Source: Bog-756 sp963837805
GTDB taxonomy: Bacteria; Actinomycetota; Acidimicrobiia; Acidimicrobiales; RAAP-2
Assembly (NCBI GenBank): GCA_963837805.1
Contig: CAWIOU010000035.1
Location: 62,001 to 126,000 of the forward strand
Length of the DNA stretch: 64,000 bases
Reading direction: 5' to 3'
Shown: positions 17,488 to 25,033 of the stretch, in pieces
Position numbering within the stretch: position 1 is the stretch's first letter
Layout of the letters: each line of letters opens with the position of its first letter
The notes under the pieces: generated by a model
Told to the model about the DNA's origin: nothing
What the model saw: only the letters and a program-made list of their open reading frames with translations
Databases searched by the model: none
Program-made: the position numbers and the translations under genes

Positions 17488-17723
17488 TCGGGGTCAGGGT
17501 CAAGCTGACCTTTCCCGAGGAGCTGGTCCGGGAGCCGATCATCGCCCGCATGGTGAAAGAGCTGGACATCGTGCCCAACATCCGACGCGCCGATGTGGGC
17601 GAGCACACCGGGTGGATCATCTGCGAGCTGGACGGCAGCGCCGGCACCGTCGACCGGGCCGTCGAGTGGCTGCGGAGCGAGGGCGTGCAGGTCGACCTGC
17701 TGGGCGACGTCGTCGAGAGCTGA
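17484..17723 (+). CDS. NIL-domain protein
   Basis: A 79-residue stand-alone NIL domain, the ~75-residue ferredoxin-like fold otherwise found at the C-terminus of methionine-importer ATPases (MetN), where it binds methionine and regulates transport. Typical features are the start VRVKLTFPEELVREPIIARMVKEL, the centre IRRADVGEHTGWIICELDG and the end VEWLRSEGVQVDLLGDV. The GTG start overlaps the larE stop (GTGA). Stand-alone NIL proteins are often encoded next to sulfur-metabolism genes, which would fit larE; a ligand-sensing role is likely but unproven. Confidence 0.88.
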   Translation: MIGVRVKLTFPEELVREPIIARMVKELDIVPNIRRADVGEHTGWIICELDGSAGTVDRAVEWLRSEGVQVDLLGDVVES

Positions 17724-17726
17724 CCG

Positions 17727-18650
17727 GTGGACTCGCACGGCCGGCGGGCCGATCCGGGGGCCATGCCCGCTCCCCCGCCGTCCGCGCTCTCGCCGCCGTC
17801 CCCGCCGGCACCGCCCTCGGGTGCGGATGGATCCGACCTGGCCTCCGAGCTCCTGGCTGCCAACCAGCGCAACTGGGACGAGCGGGTATCGATCCACCTG
17901 GGCTCCCGGTTCTACGACGTCGAGCAGTGGCTGGTCACCCGCCCCGGGCCACGCCCCCGCGAGCTCGAGGTCATGGGTGACCCCTCCGGCCTCGAGCTGG
18001 TCCATCTCCAGTGTCATTTCGGTCTCGACACCCTGGCGTGGGCCGACGCCGGGGCCAGGGTCACCGGTCTCGACTTCTCCCCCGAGGCCATCCGGACGGC
18101 CGAGGACCTGGCCGTCCGCACCGGGCTGGCCGACCGGTCGACCTTCGTGTGCGCCAACGTGTTCGACGCCGCCGAGGTGCTCGCCCCCGAGACCTTCGAC
18201 ATCGTCTACGTGAGCCTCGGTGCCCTCCACTGGCTCCCCAGCGTCGACCGCTGGGCCGAGCAGGTGGCCGCCCTGGCCCGCAACGGCGGCCGGCTCTACC
18301 TCCACGAGATCCACCCGGTGTCGTGGGCCCTGGCCGACGACTCCCCGGTGCTGACCTGGCCCTACTTCGAGGAGCCGGAGCCCTTCGTCGACGATTCCGA
18401 CCTCACCTACACCGACGCCGACCGTCCGCTGGCCAACATCCGGACCTACCAGTGGAACCACGGGATCGGCGAGGTGGTGATGGCGCTGGTCAGCCGCGGG
18501 ATGCGGATCGACCTCCTGGTCGAACACGACTGGACCGTGGCCCAGCAATTCCCCTGGCTGGTGGAGTCCGGCCCGAAGGAATGGACCGGGGGAGCCGGCA
18601 TGCCCCGGATACCGCTCACCTACACCCTGGTGGCCACCCGGACGGCCTGA
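17727..18650 (+). CDS. Class I SAM-dependent methyltransferase
   Basis: A 307-residue protein with a Pro/Ser-rich N-terminal tail (~35 residues) before the methyltransferase fold. Motif I reads ELVHLQCHFGLDTLAWADAGA, with the acidic end of strand 2 in VTGLDFSPEAI. Motif II is FDIVYVSLGALHWLP. Substrate is unknown; relatives are annotated only as methyltransferase domain 11/25 proteins. The GTG start lies 3 nt after the NIL gene, so it is probably the last gene of the hemQ-larE-NIL unit. The N-terminal tail might be over-called if translation begins further in, but no better start is evident. Confidence 0.85.
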   Translation: MDSHGRRADPGAMPAPPPSALSPPSPPAPPSGADGSDLASELLAANQRNWDERVSIHLGSRFYDVEQWLVTRPGPRPRELEVMGDPSGLELVHLQCHFGLDTLAWADAGARVTGLDFSPEAIRTAEDLAVRTGLADRSTFVCANVFDAAEVLAPETFDIVYVSLGALHWLPSVDRWAEQVAALARNGGRLYLHEIHPVSWALADDSPVLTWPYFEEPEPFVDDSDLTYTDADRPLANIRTYQWNHGIGEVVMALVSRGMRIDLLVEHDWTVAQQFPWLVESGPKEWTGGAGMPRIPLTYTLVATRTA

Positions 18651-18689
18651 GGATCCGGCCCCGGCCCGGGTTCGAGACGCCGCTCGGGC

Positions 18690-18869
18690 TCAGGAATCCC
18701 GGCGGATGGTCCAGCCCGCTCCCGACACCTTGCGGGGCTCGTAGAACAGGCAGCCCTCCGGGCAGGCGAAGGGCAGCTGCTCGTTGGCCCCCATCCGGCA
18801 CCGCTCGAGCTTCTCCTCGTGAGCGGTGGTCTGCATGACGTAATGACGACAATCCTCGTTGACGGCCAC
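18690..18869 (-). CDS. Small Cys-rich protein (59 aa), conserved actinobacterial type
   Basis: A short gene, GTG start at 18869, TGA at 18690. The product has four Cys (7, 24, 36, 40) plus His9 in EDCRHYVMQTT, ERCRMGANEQLPFACPEGC and LFYEPRKVSGAGW. The spacing C-x16-C-x11-C-x3-C suggests a zinc- or iron-binding mini-domain. I recall similar short proteins with the CPEGC(L/V)F(Y/F)EPR motif in many actinobacteria, without known function. It is divergent from the NUDIX gene. The coding call rests on the full-length conserved-looking motif rather than on length; the ribosome binding site is poor. Confidence 0.7.
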   Translation of the reverse strand: MAVNEDCRHYVMQTTAHEEKLERCRMGANEQLPFACPEGCLFYEPRKVSGAGWTIRRDS

Positions 18870-18925
18870 ACTCCATTGTGCCTGATGGATGCGGTTCCGC
18901 GTTGGCAGCGGGTAGCGTCGGGTGC

Positions 18926-19624
18926 GTGGATCCCGTCCCCTCCACCAAACAGCTCCTCCGGTGGAGCGAGGCCCTCGCCGGGATCGCCCGCACCGGGCTC
19001 GGCTTCACCGAGTCCCTCTACGAGCAGGAACGCTTCGAGGAGATCCTCCGGGTGGCCGCCGACATACGGGTCGCGGTCGACGAGGGATCGGAGGGCGCCG
19101 AGGATGCCGACGGGCTGGTCGAGGAGTGGCTGGGGTCGGTCGGCAAGGGCGTCCCCGGCTACGTGACCCCCAAGGTGGCGGTCGGCGCCGCGGTGGGCAA
19201 CGACAAGGGCGAGATGCTGTTGGTCAAGCGGGCCGACTCCGGGGTGTGGCTCTATCCCACCGGCTGGGCCGACGTCGGCTACTCGGCCGCCGAGGTGGTG
19301 GTCAAGGAGGTCGAGGAGGAGACCGGCATCGAGGTCGAGGTGGTGCGGCTGATCGCCGTGCTCGACGGACTCCGGATCGGCATCAGCCGCATCCCGCTCT
19401 ACTCGCTGGTGTTCCAGTGCCGGGCGGTCGGCGGAGAGCTCCAGGCCCACCCCCTCGAATGCGCCGACGTCGGTTGGTTCCCGCTCGACCAGCTCCCCTT
19501 CCCGTTGGCCGGGGCCGAGCGCTGGGGGCAGCACGTGTTCGCCGCGCTGCGCGGCGAGCCCATCGAGGTGCTGTACGACTCGGTCCGGTCGCCGATCTGG
19601 CGGGGCGATCCTGACAAGGTCTGA
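18926..19624 (+). CDS. NUDIX hydrolase with N-terminal helical domain
   Basis: Residues ~1-70 (LLRWSEALAGIARTGLGFTESLYEQERFEEIL) form the helical Nudix_N_2-type domain found in a family of nucleotide-sugar or CDP-choline-like pyrophosphohydrolases; the NUDIX domain follows. Its box reads GWADVGY...KEVEEETGI: the metal-binding REUxEExGU half is kept (with Lys for Arg), but the first Glu of the GX5E half is Tyr. I choose GTG 18926 because the family usually starts there; an in-frame ATG at 18878 adds 16 residues. Substrate unknown. Confidence 0.85.
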   Translation: MDPVPSTKQLLRWSEALAGIARTGLGFTESLYEQERFEEILRVAADIRVAVDEGSEGAEDADGLVEEWLGSVGKGVPGYVTPKVAVGAAVGNDKGEMLLVKRADSGVWLYPTGWADVGYSAAEVVVKEVEEETGIEVEVVRLIAVLDGLRIGISRIPLYSLVFQCRAVGGELQAHPLECADVGWFPLDQLPFPLAGAERWGQHVFAALRGEPIEVLYDSVRSPIWRGDPDKV

Positions 19625-19639
19625 ACCCCTGAGGCGGTC

Positions 19640-20098
19640 ATGAGCACCGAGCCGGCCGCCGGCGTGGCGGTGACCGAGGCCACCGAGGTGACTCCCGAGC
19701 TGGTCGAGTCGTTCGCCCGCCTGATCCCCCAGCTGTCGTCCTCCAATCCGCCGCCGACGGCCGACGAATTGGCCGCCATGGTGGCCTCGCCGGCCTCCGT
19801 GCTGCTGGTGGCCCGCGATGGGTCCGGGACCGTGGTGGGCTCGCTGACCCTGGCCGTCTTCCGCGTGCCCACCGGGCTCCGGGCCTGGATCGAGGACGTG
19901 GTGGTGGATGAGTCGGCCCGGGGAGCCGGTGCCGGTGAAGCGCTGGTGCTCGCCGCCGTCCGCCGGGCCGAGGCCGCGGGGGCCCGGACGGTCGACCTGA
20001 CCTCGCGGCCCAGCCGGGAGGCGGCCAACCGTCTCTACGTCCGGGTCGGGTTCGAGGCCCGGACCACCAACGTGTACCGGTTCTCGTTCGCCGGCTGA
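19640..20098 (+). CDS. GNAT family N-acetyltransferase
   Basis: A 152-residue acetyl-CoA-dependent acyltransferase. The acetyl-CoA-binding motif A is visible as VVVDESARGAGAGEALVLAAVRRAEAAGA (R/Q-x-x-G-x-G/A form), with motif B in AANRLYVRVGFEARTTNVYRF. Length and composition are typical. The substrate is not predictable. It follows the NUDIX gene by 15 nt with a GAGG site, and the two may be co-transcribed. Confidence 0.88.
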   Translation: MSTEPAAGVAVTEATEVTPELVESFARLIPQLSSSNPPPTADELAAMVASPASVLLVARDGSGTVVGSLTLAVFRVPTGLRAWIEDVVVDESARGAGAGEALVLAAVRRAEAAGARTVDLTSRPSREAANRLYVRVGFEARTTNVYRFSFAG

Positions 20099-20144
20099 AC
20101 CGGAGAATTGACCGGCTCGGTCGGCCCGGTCCTACGATCGGGAG

Positions 20145-20912
20145 ATGAGGGCGGAGCCCGCCGGGGATTTCGATTACGAGCGCGGTGGCCAGCACTACTC
20201 GGCCATCCGTCGGCCCGACCCGGGCATCGCCGCCGCCGTCCGGAGGGCGTTGGGCGATGCCGATTCGCTGATCAATGTGGGAGCCGGCGCCGGCTCCTAC
20301 GAGCCGGATGACATCGAGGTGACCCCGGTGGAGCCCTCGGCGTCGATGCGCTCGCAGCGGCCCCCGCAGCTGGCCACGGCCATCGACGCCGTCGCCGAGG
20401 ACCTGCCCTTTCCCGATGATTCGTTCGACGCCGCCCTGGCCTCGGTGACGATCCATCAGTGGCGGGAGCTCGACCGGGGACTGGCCGAGATGCGCCGGGT
20501 GGCCAGGGGACCGGTCGTCATCCTGACCTTCGACCCGGTGTTGCTCCGGCAGTTCTGGTTGGCCGGCTACGCGCCGGAGCTCATGGAGCGGGAGAGCGCC
20601 CGCATGCCCGACATCGACGGCGTGGTGGCCTCGCTCGGCGGTGTGGCCTCGGTGGATCCGGTCCCCATCCGGGCCGACTGCACCGACGGGTTCGCCGAGG
20701 CTTTCTTCGGGCGGCCGGAGGCATTCCTCGACGAACGGGTGCGGAGGTCGCAGTCGGCCTGGGGGTTCATCGGACCGTCGATCGAGGCACGATCGGTCGA
20801 GGTGCTTCGCACCGCCATCGACGACGGGAGCTGGGACCGGGAGCACGGGCCGTTGCGGTCGGCCGCCGAGTATCCGGGATCGCTGCGGCTGATCACCGCC
20901 CGCCCGGGTTGA
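20145..20912 (+). CDS. SAM-dependent methyltransferase
   Basis: A 255-residue class I methyltransferase. The N-terminus FDYERGGQHYSAIRRPDPGIAAAV is a common lead-in for this group; motif I is SLINVGAGAGSYEP, and LPFPDDSFDAALASVTIHQW covers the motif II region. The Gly-rich loop is N-V-G-A-G-A-G-S rather than the commoner D-x-G-x-G, but retains its glycines. Substrate unknown. It lies on the plus strand in a run of small enzymes (NUDIX, GNAT, GNAT) with no clear common pathway. Confidence 0.85.
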   Translation: MRAEPAGDFDYERGGQHYSAIRRPDPGIAAAVRRALGDADSLINVGAGAGSYEPDDIEVTPVEPSASMRSQRPPQLATAIDAVAEDLPFPDDSFDAALASVTIHQWRELDRGLAEMRRVARGPVVILTFDPVLLRQFWLAGYAPELMERESARMPDIDGVVASLGGVASVDPVPIRADCTDGFAEAFFGRPEAFLDERVRRSQSAWGFIGPSIEARSVEVLRTAIDDGSWDREHGPLRSAAEYPGSLRLITARPG

Positions 20913-21020
20913 CCGCCGCAGTGACGCAGGACCGCGGGGGCGAGCGGCGGCGGCGATGGTCCGGGGCCAGGCGCCGTCCGTCTGGCGGCCACACCCGTCG
21001 CCGCCGGATCGACCCCGGAC

Positions 21021-21647
21021 ATGACTGAGCGGTGGTTGACCGGTCGGCCGGATGAGACGATCCGGTCGGCCGACGTGACGTTGACGAGGGCCCGCCTCGA
21101 CGACGTGGATGACCTGGTCGCCGCCGTCAACAGCAGCCTCGATGAACTGCGACCGTGGATGCCCTGGGCCCAGGTTCCGGCCACGCCGACGTCGATCGGC
21201 GAGTTCCTGGACCGAGCCATCGGCAACTGGGAGGAGGGTCATGAGTTCCAGTTCGCCATCCGGGGCGCCTCCCCGAGCGGGAGCGTGGGGATGAGCGACG
21301 GTGTAAGCGATGGTGGGGAGATCGGGGCTCTGCTCGGCTTCTGCGGACTGCACGATCGGGTCGGCCCCGGTGGGTTGGAGATCGGCTACTGGGTCCGGTC
21401 GGATCACACGGGTCGAGGCCTGGCCACGGCGGCGGCGTCGGCGCTGACCTCGTCGGCGCTCGGCCTCCAGGGGGTCTCCCGGGTCGAGATCCACTGCGAT
21501 GCCGCCAACCTGGGCAGCGCCGCCATCCCCGACAAGCTCGGGTACCGGCTCGACCGCGTCGAGAATCGACCACCGGCGGCGCCCGGTGAGACCGCCCGGC
21601 ACATGATCTGGGTGTTCGGCCCCGGCGCCGGCCCGGGTCGCTCGTGA
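21021..21647 (+). CDS. GNAT family acetyltransferase, RimJ/RimL-like
   Basis: The 208-residue protein has the longer RimJ/RimL architecture: LTRARLDDVDDLVAAVNSSLDELRPWMPWA at the N-terminus, LEIGYWVRSDHTGRGLATAAASAL (acetyl-CoA motif A) and VEIHCDAANLGSAAIPDKLGYRLDR (motif B, the usual 'N..S..' element). Such enzymes acetylate protein N-termini or small amines; which one is not clear. A polar insertion of about 15 residues (SPSGSVGMSDGVSDGG) sits between strands. Its stop overlaps the next gene (GTGA). Confidence 0.87.
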   Translation: MTERWLTGRPDETIRSADVTLTRARLDDVDDLVAAVNSSLDELRPWMPWAQVPATPTSIGEFLDRAIGNWEEGHEFQFAIRGASPSGSVGMSDGVSDGGEIGALLGFCGLHDRVGPGGLEIGYWVRSDHTGRGLATAAASALTSSALGLQGVSRVEIHCDAANLGSAAIPDKLGYRLDRVENRPPAAPGETARHMIWVFGPGAGPGRS

Positions 21648-22852
21648 GGGCCGGCTCGCCATCCATCGACGGGCCGGCGTTTCGGACGGGGAGCCGGGTC
21701 CTCGCCGGGGCCGGCATCGTCGCCGTGGTGGTGGCGGTGGCCCTCGACGGCACGGCGACGCGATCCGCGGCGTCACAGGTGTGGCCGGCCTTCGTCCTGG
21801 TGGCCGGACTGCTGCTGGTCGGGCTGGTGGCCGACCAGGACGGCCTGTTCGAGGCGGCCGGTCGCCGGCTGGCCGTGGCCGCCCCGAACGGCCTCGTGCT
21901 CTTCGCCACCGCGGCGGCGACCATCGCCGTGGTCACCGCGTTGCTCAACCTCGATACGTCGGTGGTCTTCCTCACCCCGGTGCTGGTCTACGCAGCCAAC
22001 AACCGGGGCCAGGGTGGAGAGGCCCTCCTCATCGGCTGCCTCCTCCTGTCCAACGCCGGCAGCCTGCTCCTTCCCGGGTCCAACCTCACCAACCTGATCG
22101 TCCTCGGCCAGCTCCATCTGTCGGGCGGCGAGTTCCTCTCCCGGATGGTGCTTCCGTGGATGGCGGCGGTGCTCATCACCGCGGCGGTCATCGCCGTGGC
22201 CCACCGGCGCTCACTCGTGAGCGGCACTCCGGTGCTGGCGAGCGAACGGGCGGGTCGGCAGGCGAATGAGGCGAGGGATCACCAGGCGGGCGGCCGACCG
22301 GCCGTCTTCGGCGTCGGTGCGGTGGCCGTCATCGCCGTGACCGTGCTCGTGCTGGCCCTCCGCTCGCCCGCCCTCCCGGTGGCCGCCGTCGGCGTGGTGG
22401 CCGTTCTGATCCGACTGGCCACCGGGCGGATCGGAGTCGACCGGGCCCTCGAGGTACTCGGCCTCCCGGTGCTGGTCGGGTTGTTCGGAATCGCCACCGC
22501 GCTCGGAGCGCTGGGCCGCTCGTGGTCGGGCCCGGCCACCCTGCTCGCCCATCTCGACCCGGTCGGCACCGCGGCGGTGGCCGCGGTGGCCTCGGTGCTG
22601 GTCAACAATCTGCCCGCCGCCTCCCTCCTGGCGGCGCGGGTGCCGCCCCATCCCTACGCGCTGCTCGTGGGCCTCGACATCGGACCCAACCTGTTCGTCA
22701 CCGGGTCGTTGGCCTGGATCCTGTGGTGGCGGACGGCCAGGTCCTCCGGGTCGGATCCCCCCGTGGCCAGGACCATCGTCCTCGGCCTGATCAGCGTCCC
22801 CCTGTCGATGGCCGCCGCCCTGGCCCTGCTGTCCGCCACCGGCTCACACTGA
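21644..22852 (+). CDS. SLC13/ArsB-type membrane permease
   Basis: This 402-residue protein has about ten hydrophobic segments and the internal pseudo-repeat of the ion-transporter superfamily (ArsB/NhaD/CitM). TALLNLDTSVVFLTPVLVYA and LLLSNAGSLLLPGSNLTNLIVLGQLHLSGGEF match the first conserved hairpin and loop. VLVNNLPAASLLAARV and GLDIGPNLFVTGSLAWILWW match the second. It probably moves an anion (arsenite, dicarboxylate or similar) across the membrane. No arsenic genes are nearby, so the substrate is open. The GTG start overlaps the preceding acetyltransferase stop. Confidence 0.85.
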   Translation: MRAGSPSIDGPAFRTGSRVLAGAGIVAVVVAVALDGTATRSAASQVWPAFVLVAGLLLVGLVADQDGLFEAAGRRLAVAAPNGLVLFATAAATIAVVTALLNLDTSVVFLTPVLVYAANNRGQGGEALLIGCLLLSNAGSLLLPGSNLTNLIVLGQLHLSGGEFLSRMVLPWMAAVLITAAVIAVAHRRSLVSGTPVLASERAGRQANEARDHQAGGRPAVFGVGAVAVIAVTVLVLALRSPALPVAAVGVVAVLIRLATGRIGVDRALEVLGLPVLVGLFGIATALGALGRSWSGPATLLAHLDPVGTAAVAAVASVLVNNLPAASLLAARVPPHPYALLVGLDIGPNLFVTGSLAWILWWRTARSSGSDPPVARTIVLGLISVPLSMAAALALLSATGSH

Positions 22853-22876
22853 CGTAGGCGGACTGTACCGATCCGA

Positions 22877-23410
22877 CTACTGGATCTTCAGGAGGTCGAT
22901 GATGAAGACCAGCGTGTCGTTGGCCGAGATACCCGGACCGGCCGAGCGGTCCCCGTAGCCCAGAGCGGGAGGGATGATCAGCTCGCGGCGGCCACCCACC
23001 TTCATGCCCACCACCCCCTTGTCCCAGCCCGAGATGACCTGCTCGGGCGTGGCATCGAGCGTGAAGGTGAAGGGCTGACTGGTCCACGAGGCCTGGATCT
23101 CCTTCTTCGAGGAGTAGGTGGCCAACACGTACTGGACGGTGACCACATCACCGGGCTTGGCCGTCGCACCGGTGCCGACGATCAGATCCGAGCTCTCCAG
23201 GTGGGTAGGAGCGGACCCGGGCGGAACCGTGATGGTCGGTTCCTTCCCCGCCGTCCCCGCCGGCGAGCGGTCGGGCACGGGTATGGGGGGAAGGGTCGTC
23301 GTCGGGGCCGGCGTGGTGGTGGTCGGCGTGCTCGACGAGCTGCTGCAACCGGCCAGCCCGATGACGGAGGCGCTGAGCACGACGAGCGACCAGGTACGGA
23401 CACGAGACAT
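22877..23410 (-). CDS. FKBP-type peptidyl-prolyl isomerase, lipoprotein
   Basis: A 177-residue extracytoplasmic proline isomerase. The signal peptide ends in the lipobox LAGC with Cys22 as the lipidation site, followed by a Ser/Thr/Pro-rich tether (~23-70). The FKBP domain (~75-177) shows DVVTVQYVLATYSSKKEIQASW, FTLDATPEQVISGWDKGVVGMKVGGRRELIIPPALGYG and DTLVFIIDLLKIQ, including the VISGWD and IPPxLAYG-type active-site elements. It would assist folding of exported proteins on the outer face of the membrane. It is monocistronic and convergent with the permease gene. Confidence 0.95.
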   Translation of the reverse strand: MSRVRTWSLVVLSASVIGLAGCSSSSSTPTTTTPAPTTTLPPIPVPDRSPAGTAGKEPTITVPPGSAPTHLESSDLIVGTGATAKPGDVVTVQYVLATYSSKKEIQASWTSQPFTFTLDATPEQVISGWDKGVVGMKVGGRRELIIPPALGYGDRSAGPGISANDTLVFIIDLLKIQ

Positions 23411-23606
23411 GAACGAGGGTTCCTTTCAGGAGCAGACGCAGGGCAAGCCGGACGGGTGGCCTTGCCGGTCAGACGGTAGTGCCTGGCCGGTGACCACGGG
23501 GGCCAGGGGGCTGGTCCCGCCCCGACGACCGACGGAACCGGCGGCGTGGGCGGTCGACCGCGGTCGACCTCCCATCGATGAGACACCCCCCTGGCACCAT
23601 GACCCC

Positions 23607-24908
23607 ATGACGATCCAGGCACTCCGGAAGGTGATCACCGATCTTCGGTCGGCCCTGGCCGACATCGAGCCCGAGCGCCTCAGCGGCCCCGACGCCGCCC
23701 GCCTGCTCGAGACCTTCTCCGAGATCGAGAAGCTGGCCGCCGGCGGCAAGCTCCTGTCGGCCCGTCGCGTCGAGTCGTCCAACGTCTGGCGCCGGAAGGG
23801 CCACCGTTCGGCCGCCGCCCACATCGCCGAAACCACCGGGACCGGACTCGGACCGGCGATCACCACGCTCCAAGCGGCTCGACAACTCGGTTCCCTGCCC
23901 GTCACCGAAGAGGCCATGCGGGACGGCCGTCTCTCGGAGACCCAGGTCAAGGAGATCGCCGGCGCCGCCATCCTCCAGCCCGAATCGGAACAGGGTCTGG
24001 TCGACACGGCGGAGCACCAGCCCCTGACCATGCTCAAACTGCGCTGTCGGCGGGTGAAGGCCGTCGGGCGCGGTCAGCAGGAGAGCTATGACACCATCCG
24101 TCGCAACCGGTACCTTCGCAACTGGACCGACGGGGACGGTGCCGTTCGCTTCGATGCCCGGTTGACCCCGGACGAGGGAGCCCGTCTGGTGGCCGCCGTC
24201 AAGGCCGAGTCGGGTCGATTGGCGGCGGAGGCGAAACGGGCCGGCGTCGACGAGCCCGCGCAGGCCATCGCCGCCGACGCCCTGGTCGGTCTGGCCTGTG
24301 GGGTCGCCCACGCCGGGCGGGCCGGCGGGCCCCGTGGGAAGGGACGGACCCGCGGCGGCGGATCGAACGGAGCGTCGCCGGGGGCAGTGGACGGAGGTCA
24401 GCGGGACGCGGGGGAGAACGGTGAACGGGACCTGGGCCCGCCGGCCATGGTCCATGTCCGGGTGGACCATGAGGCGCTGGTTCGGGGCCATCTCGAACCC
24501 GGTGAGATCTGTGAGATACCGGGCATCGGGCCGATCCCGGTGGCAACGGCACGTCGTCTGGCCGCCGACTCGATCCTCAGTGTTCTGGTCACCAACGGAA
24601 CGGACGTGACCACGGTGGCCCATGCCGGCCGGACCATCCCGGCATCGCTCAAACGGGCGCTCATCGAGCGGGATCCGGTGTGTGTCGTCCCCGGGTGCGA
24701 TGTGGGCGACGGACTCGAGATCGATCACCTCGAGCCGTTCGGGCTCGGGGGAGAGACCAGCCTGGCCAACCTGGTCCGGCTGTGCCACTGGCACCACTAC
24801 CTGAAGACCCATCAGAACCACCGGATCGTGCGTCGCAACGGCGGCTGGCAGTGGGATCCGCCCGATGCGACCCGAACCGAGGATCTGGCCCTCAACCGCT
24901 CGGGATAA
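23607..24908 (+). CDS. DUF222 / HNH endonuclease domain protein (13E12 type)
   Basis: A 433-residue protein of the multicopy actinobacterial DUF222-HNH ('13E12 repeat') family. The helical DUF222 region spans ~1-330 with a polar Gly/Arg insert (~230-275). The C-terminal HNH module reads CVVPGCDVGDGLEIDHLEPFGLGGETSLANLVRLCHWHHYLKTH; it contains the paired Cys, the catalytic His of IDH and the final HxxH. I start at ATG 23607, because the longer frame runs back through the divergent FKBP gene. Biological role is unknown; copies are often found next to repeats or mobile DNA. Imperfect repeats of CCCAGGTGCTCTG lie just downstream. Confidence 0.88.
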   Translation: MTIQALRKVITDLRSALADIEPERLSGPDAARLLETFSEIEKLAAGGKLLSARRVESSNVWRRKGHRSAAAHIAETTGTGLGPAITTLQAARQLGSLPVTEEAMRDGRLSETQVKEIAGAAILQPESEQGLVDTAEHQPLTMLKLRCRRVKAVGRGQQESYDTIRRNRYLRNWTDGDGAVRFDARLTPDEGARLVAAVKAESGRLAAEAKRAGVDEPAQAIAADALVGLACGVAHAGRAGGPRGKGRTRGGGSNGASPGAVDGGQRDAGENGERDLGPPAMVHVRVDHEALVRGHLEPGEICEIPGIGPIPVATARRLAADSILSVLVTNGTDVTTVAHAGRTIPASLKRALIERDPVCVVPGCDVGDGLEIDHLEPFGLGGETSLANLVRLCHWHHYLKTHQNHRIVRRNGGWQWDPPDATRTEDLALNRSG

Positions 24909-24975
24909 AAGTACCGACGGTTCGACGTGGGGAGGCGGGCCCGGTCCGGGCTGCCCTGACTCCGGCGCTGTACTA

Positions 24976-25022
24976 CCCAGGGGCTCTGAACCCAGGTGCT
25001 CTGGACTACCCAGGTGCTCTGG
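24976..25022. repeat. Short tandem-like repeat, three copies of a 13-mer
   Basis: CCCAGGGGCTCTG and two copies of CCCAGGTGCTCTG occur within 50 bp, with TACTACC/GACTACC preceding the first and third copies. They lie between the HNH gene and larC. Function is not known. Confidence 0.6.
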
Positions 25023-25033
25023 CGAGTGCTGTC

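Noticed and set aside
24960..25030. CRISPR array
   Set aside because: Only three 13-bp near-repeats with 3-6 bp between them; no spacers of CRISPR length and no cas genes.
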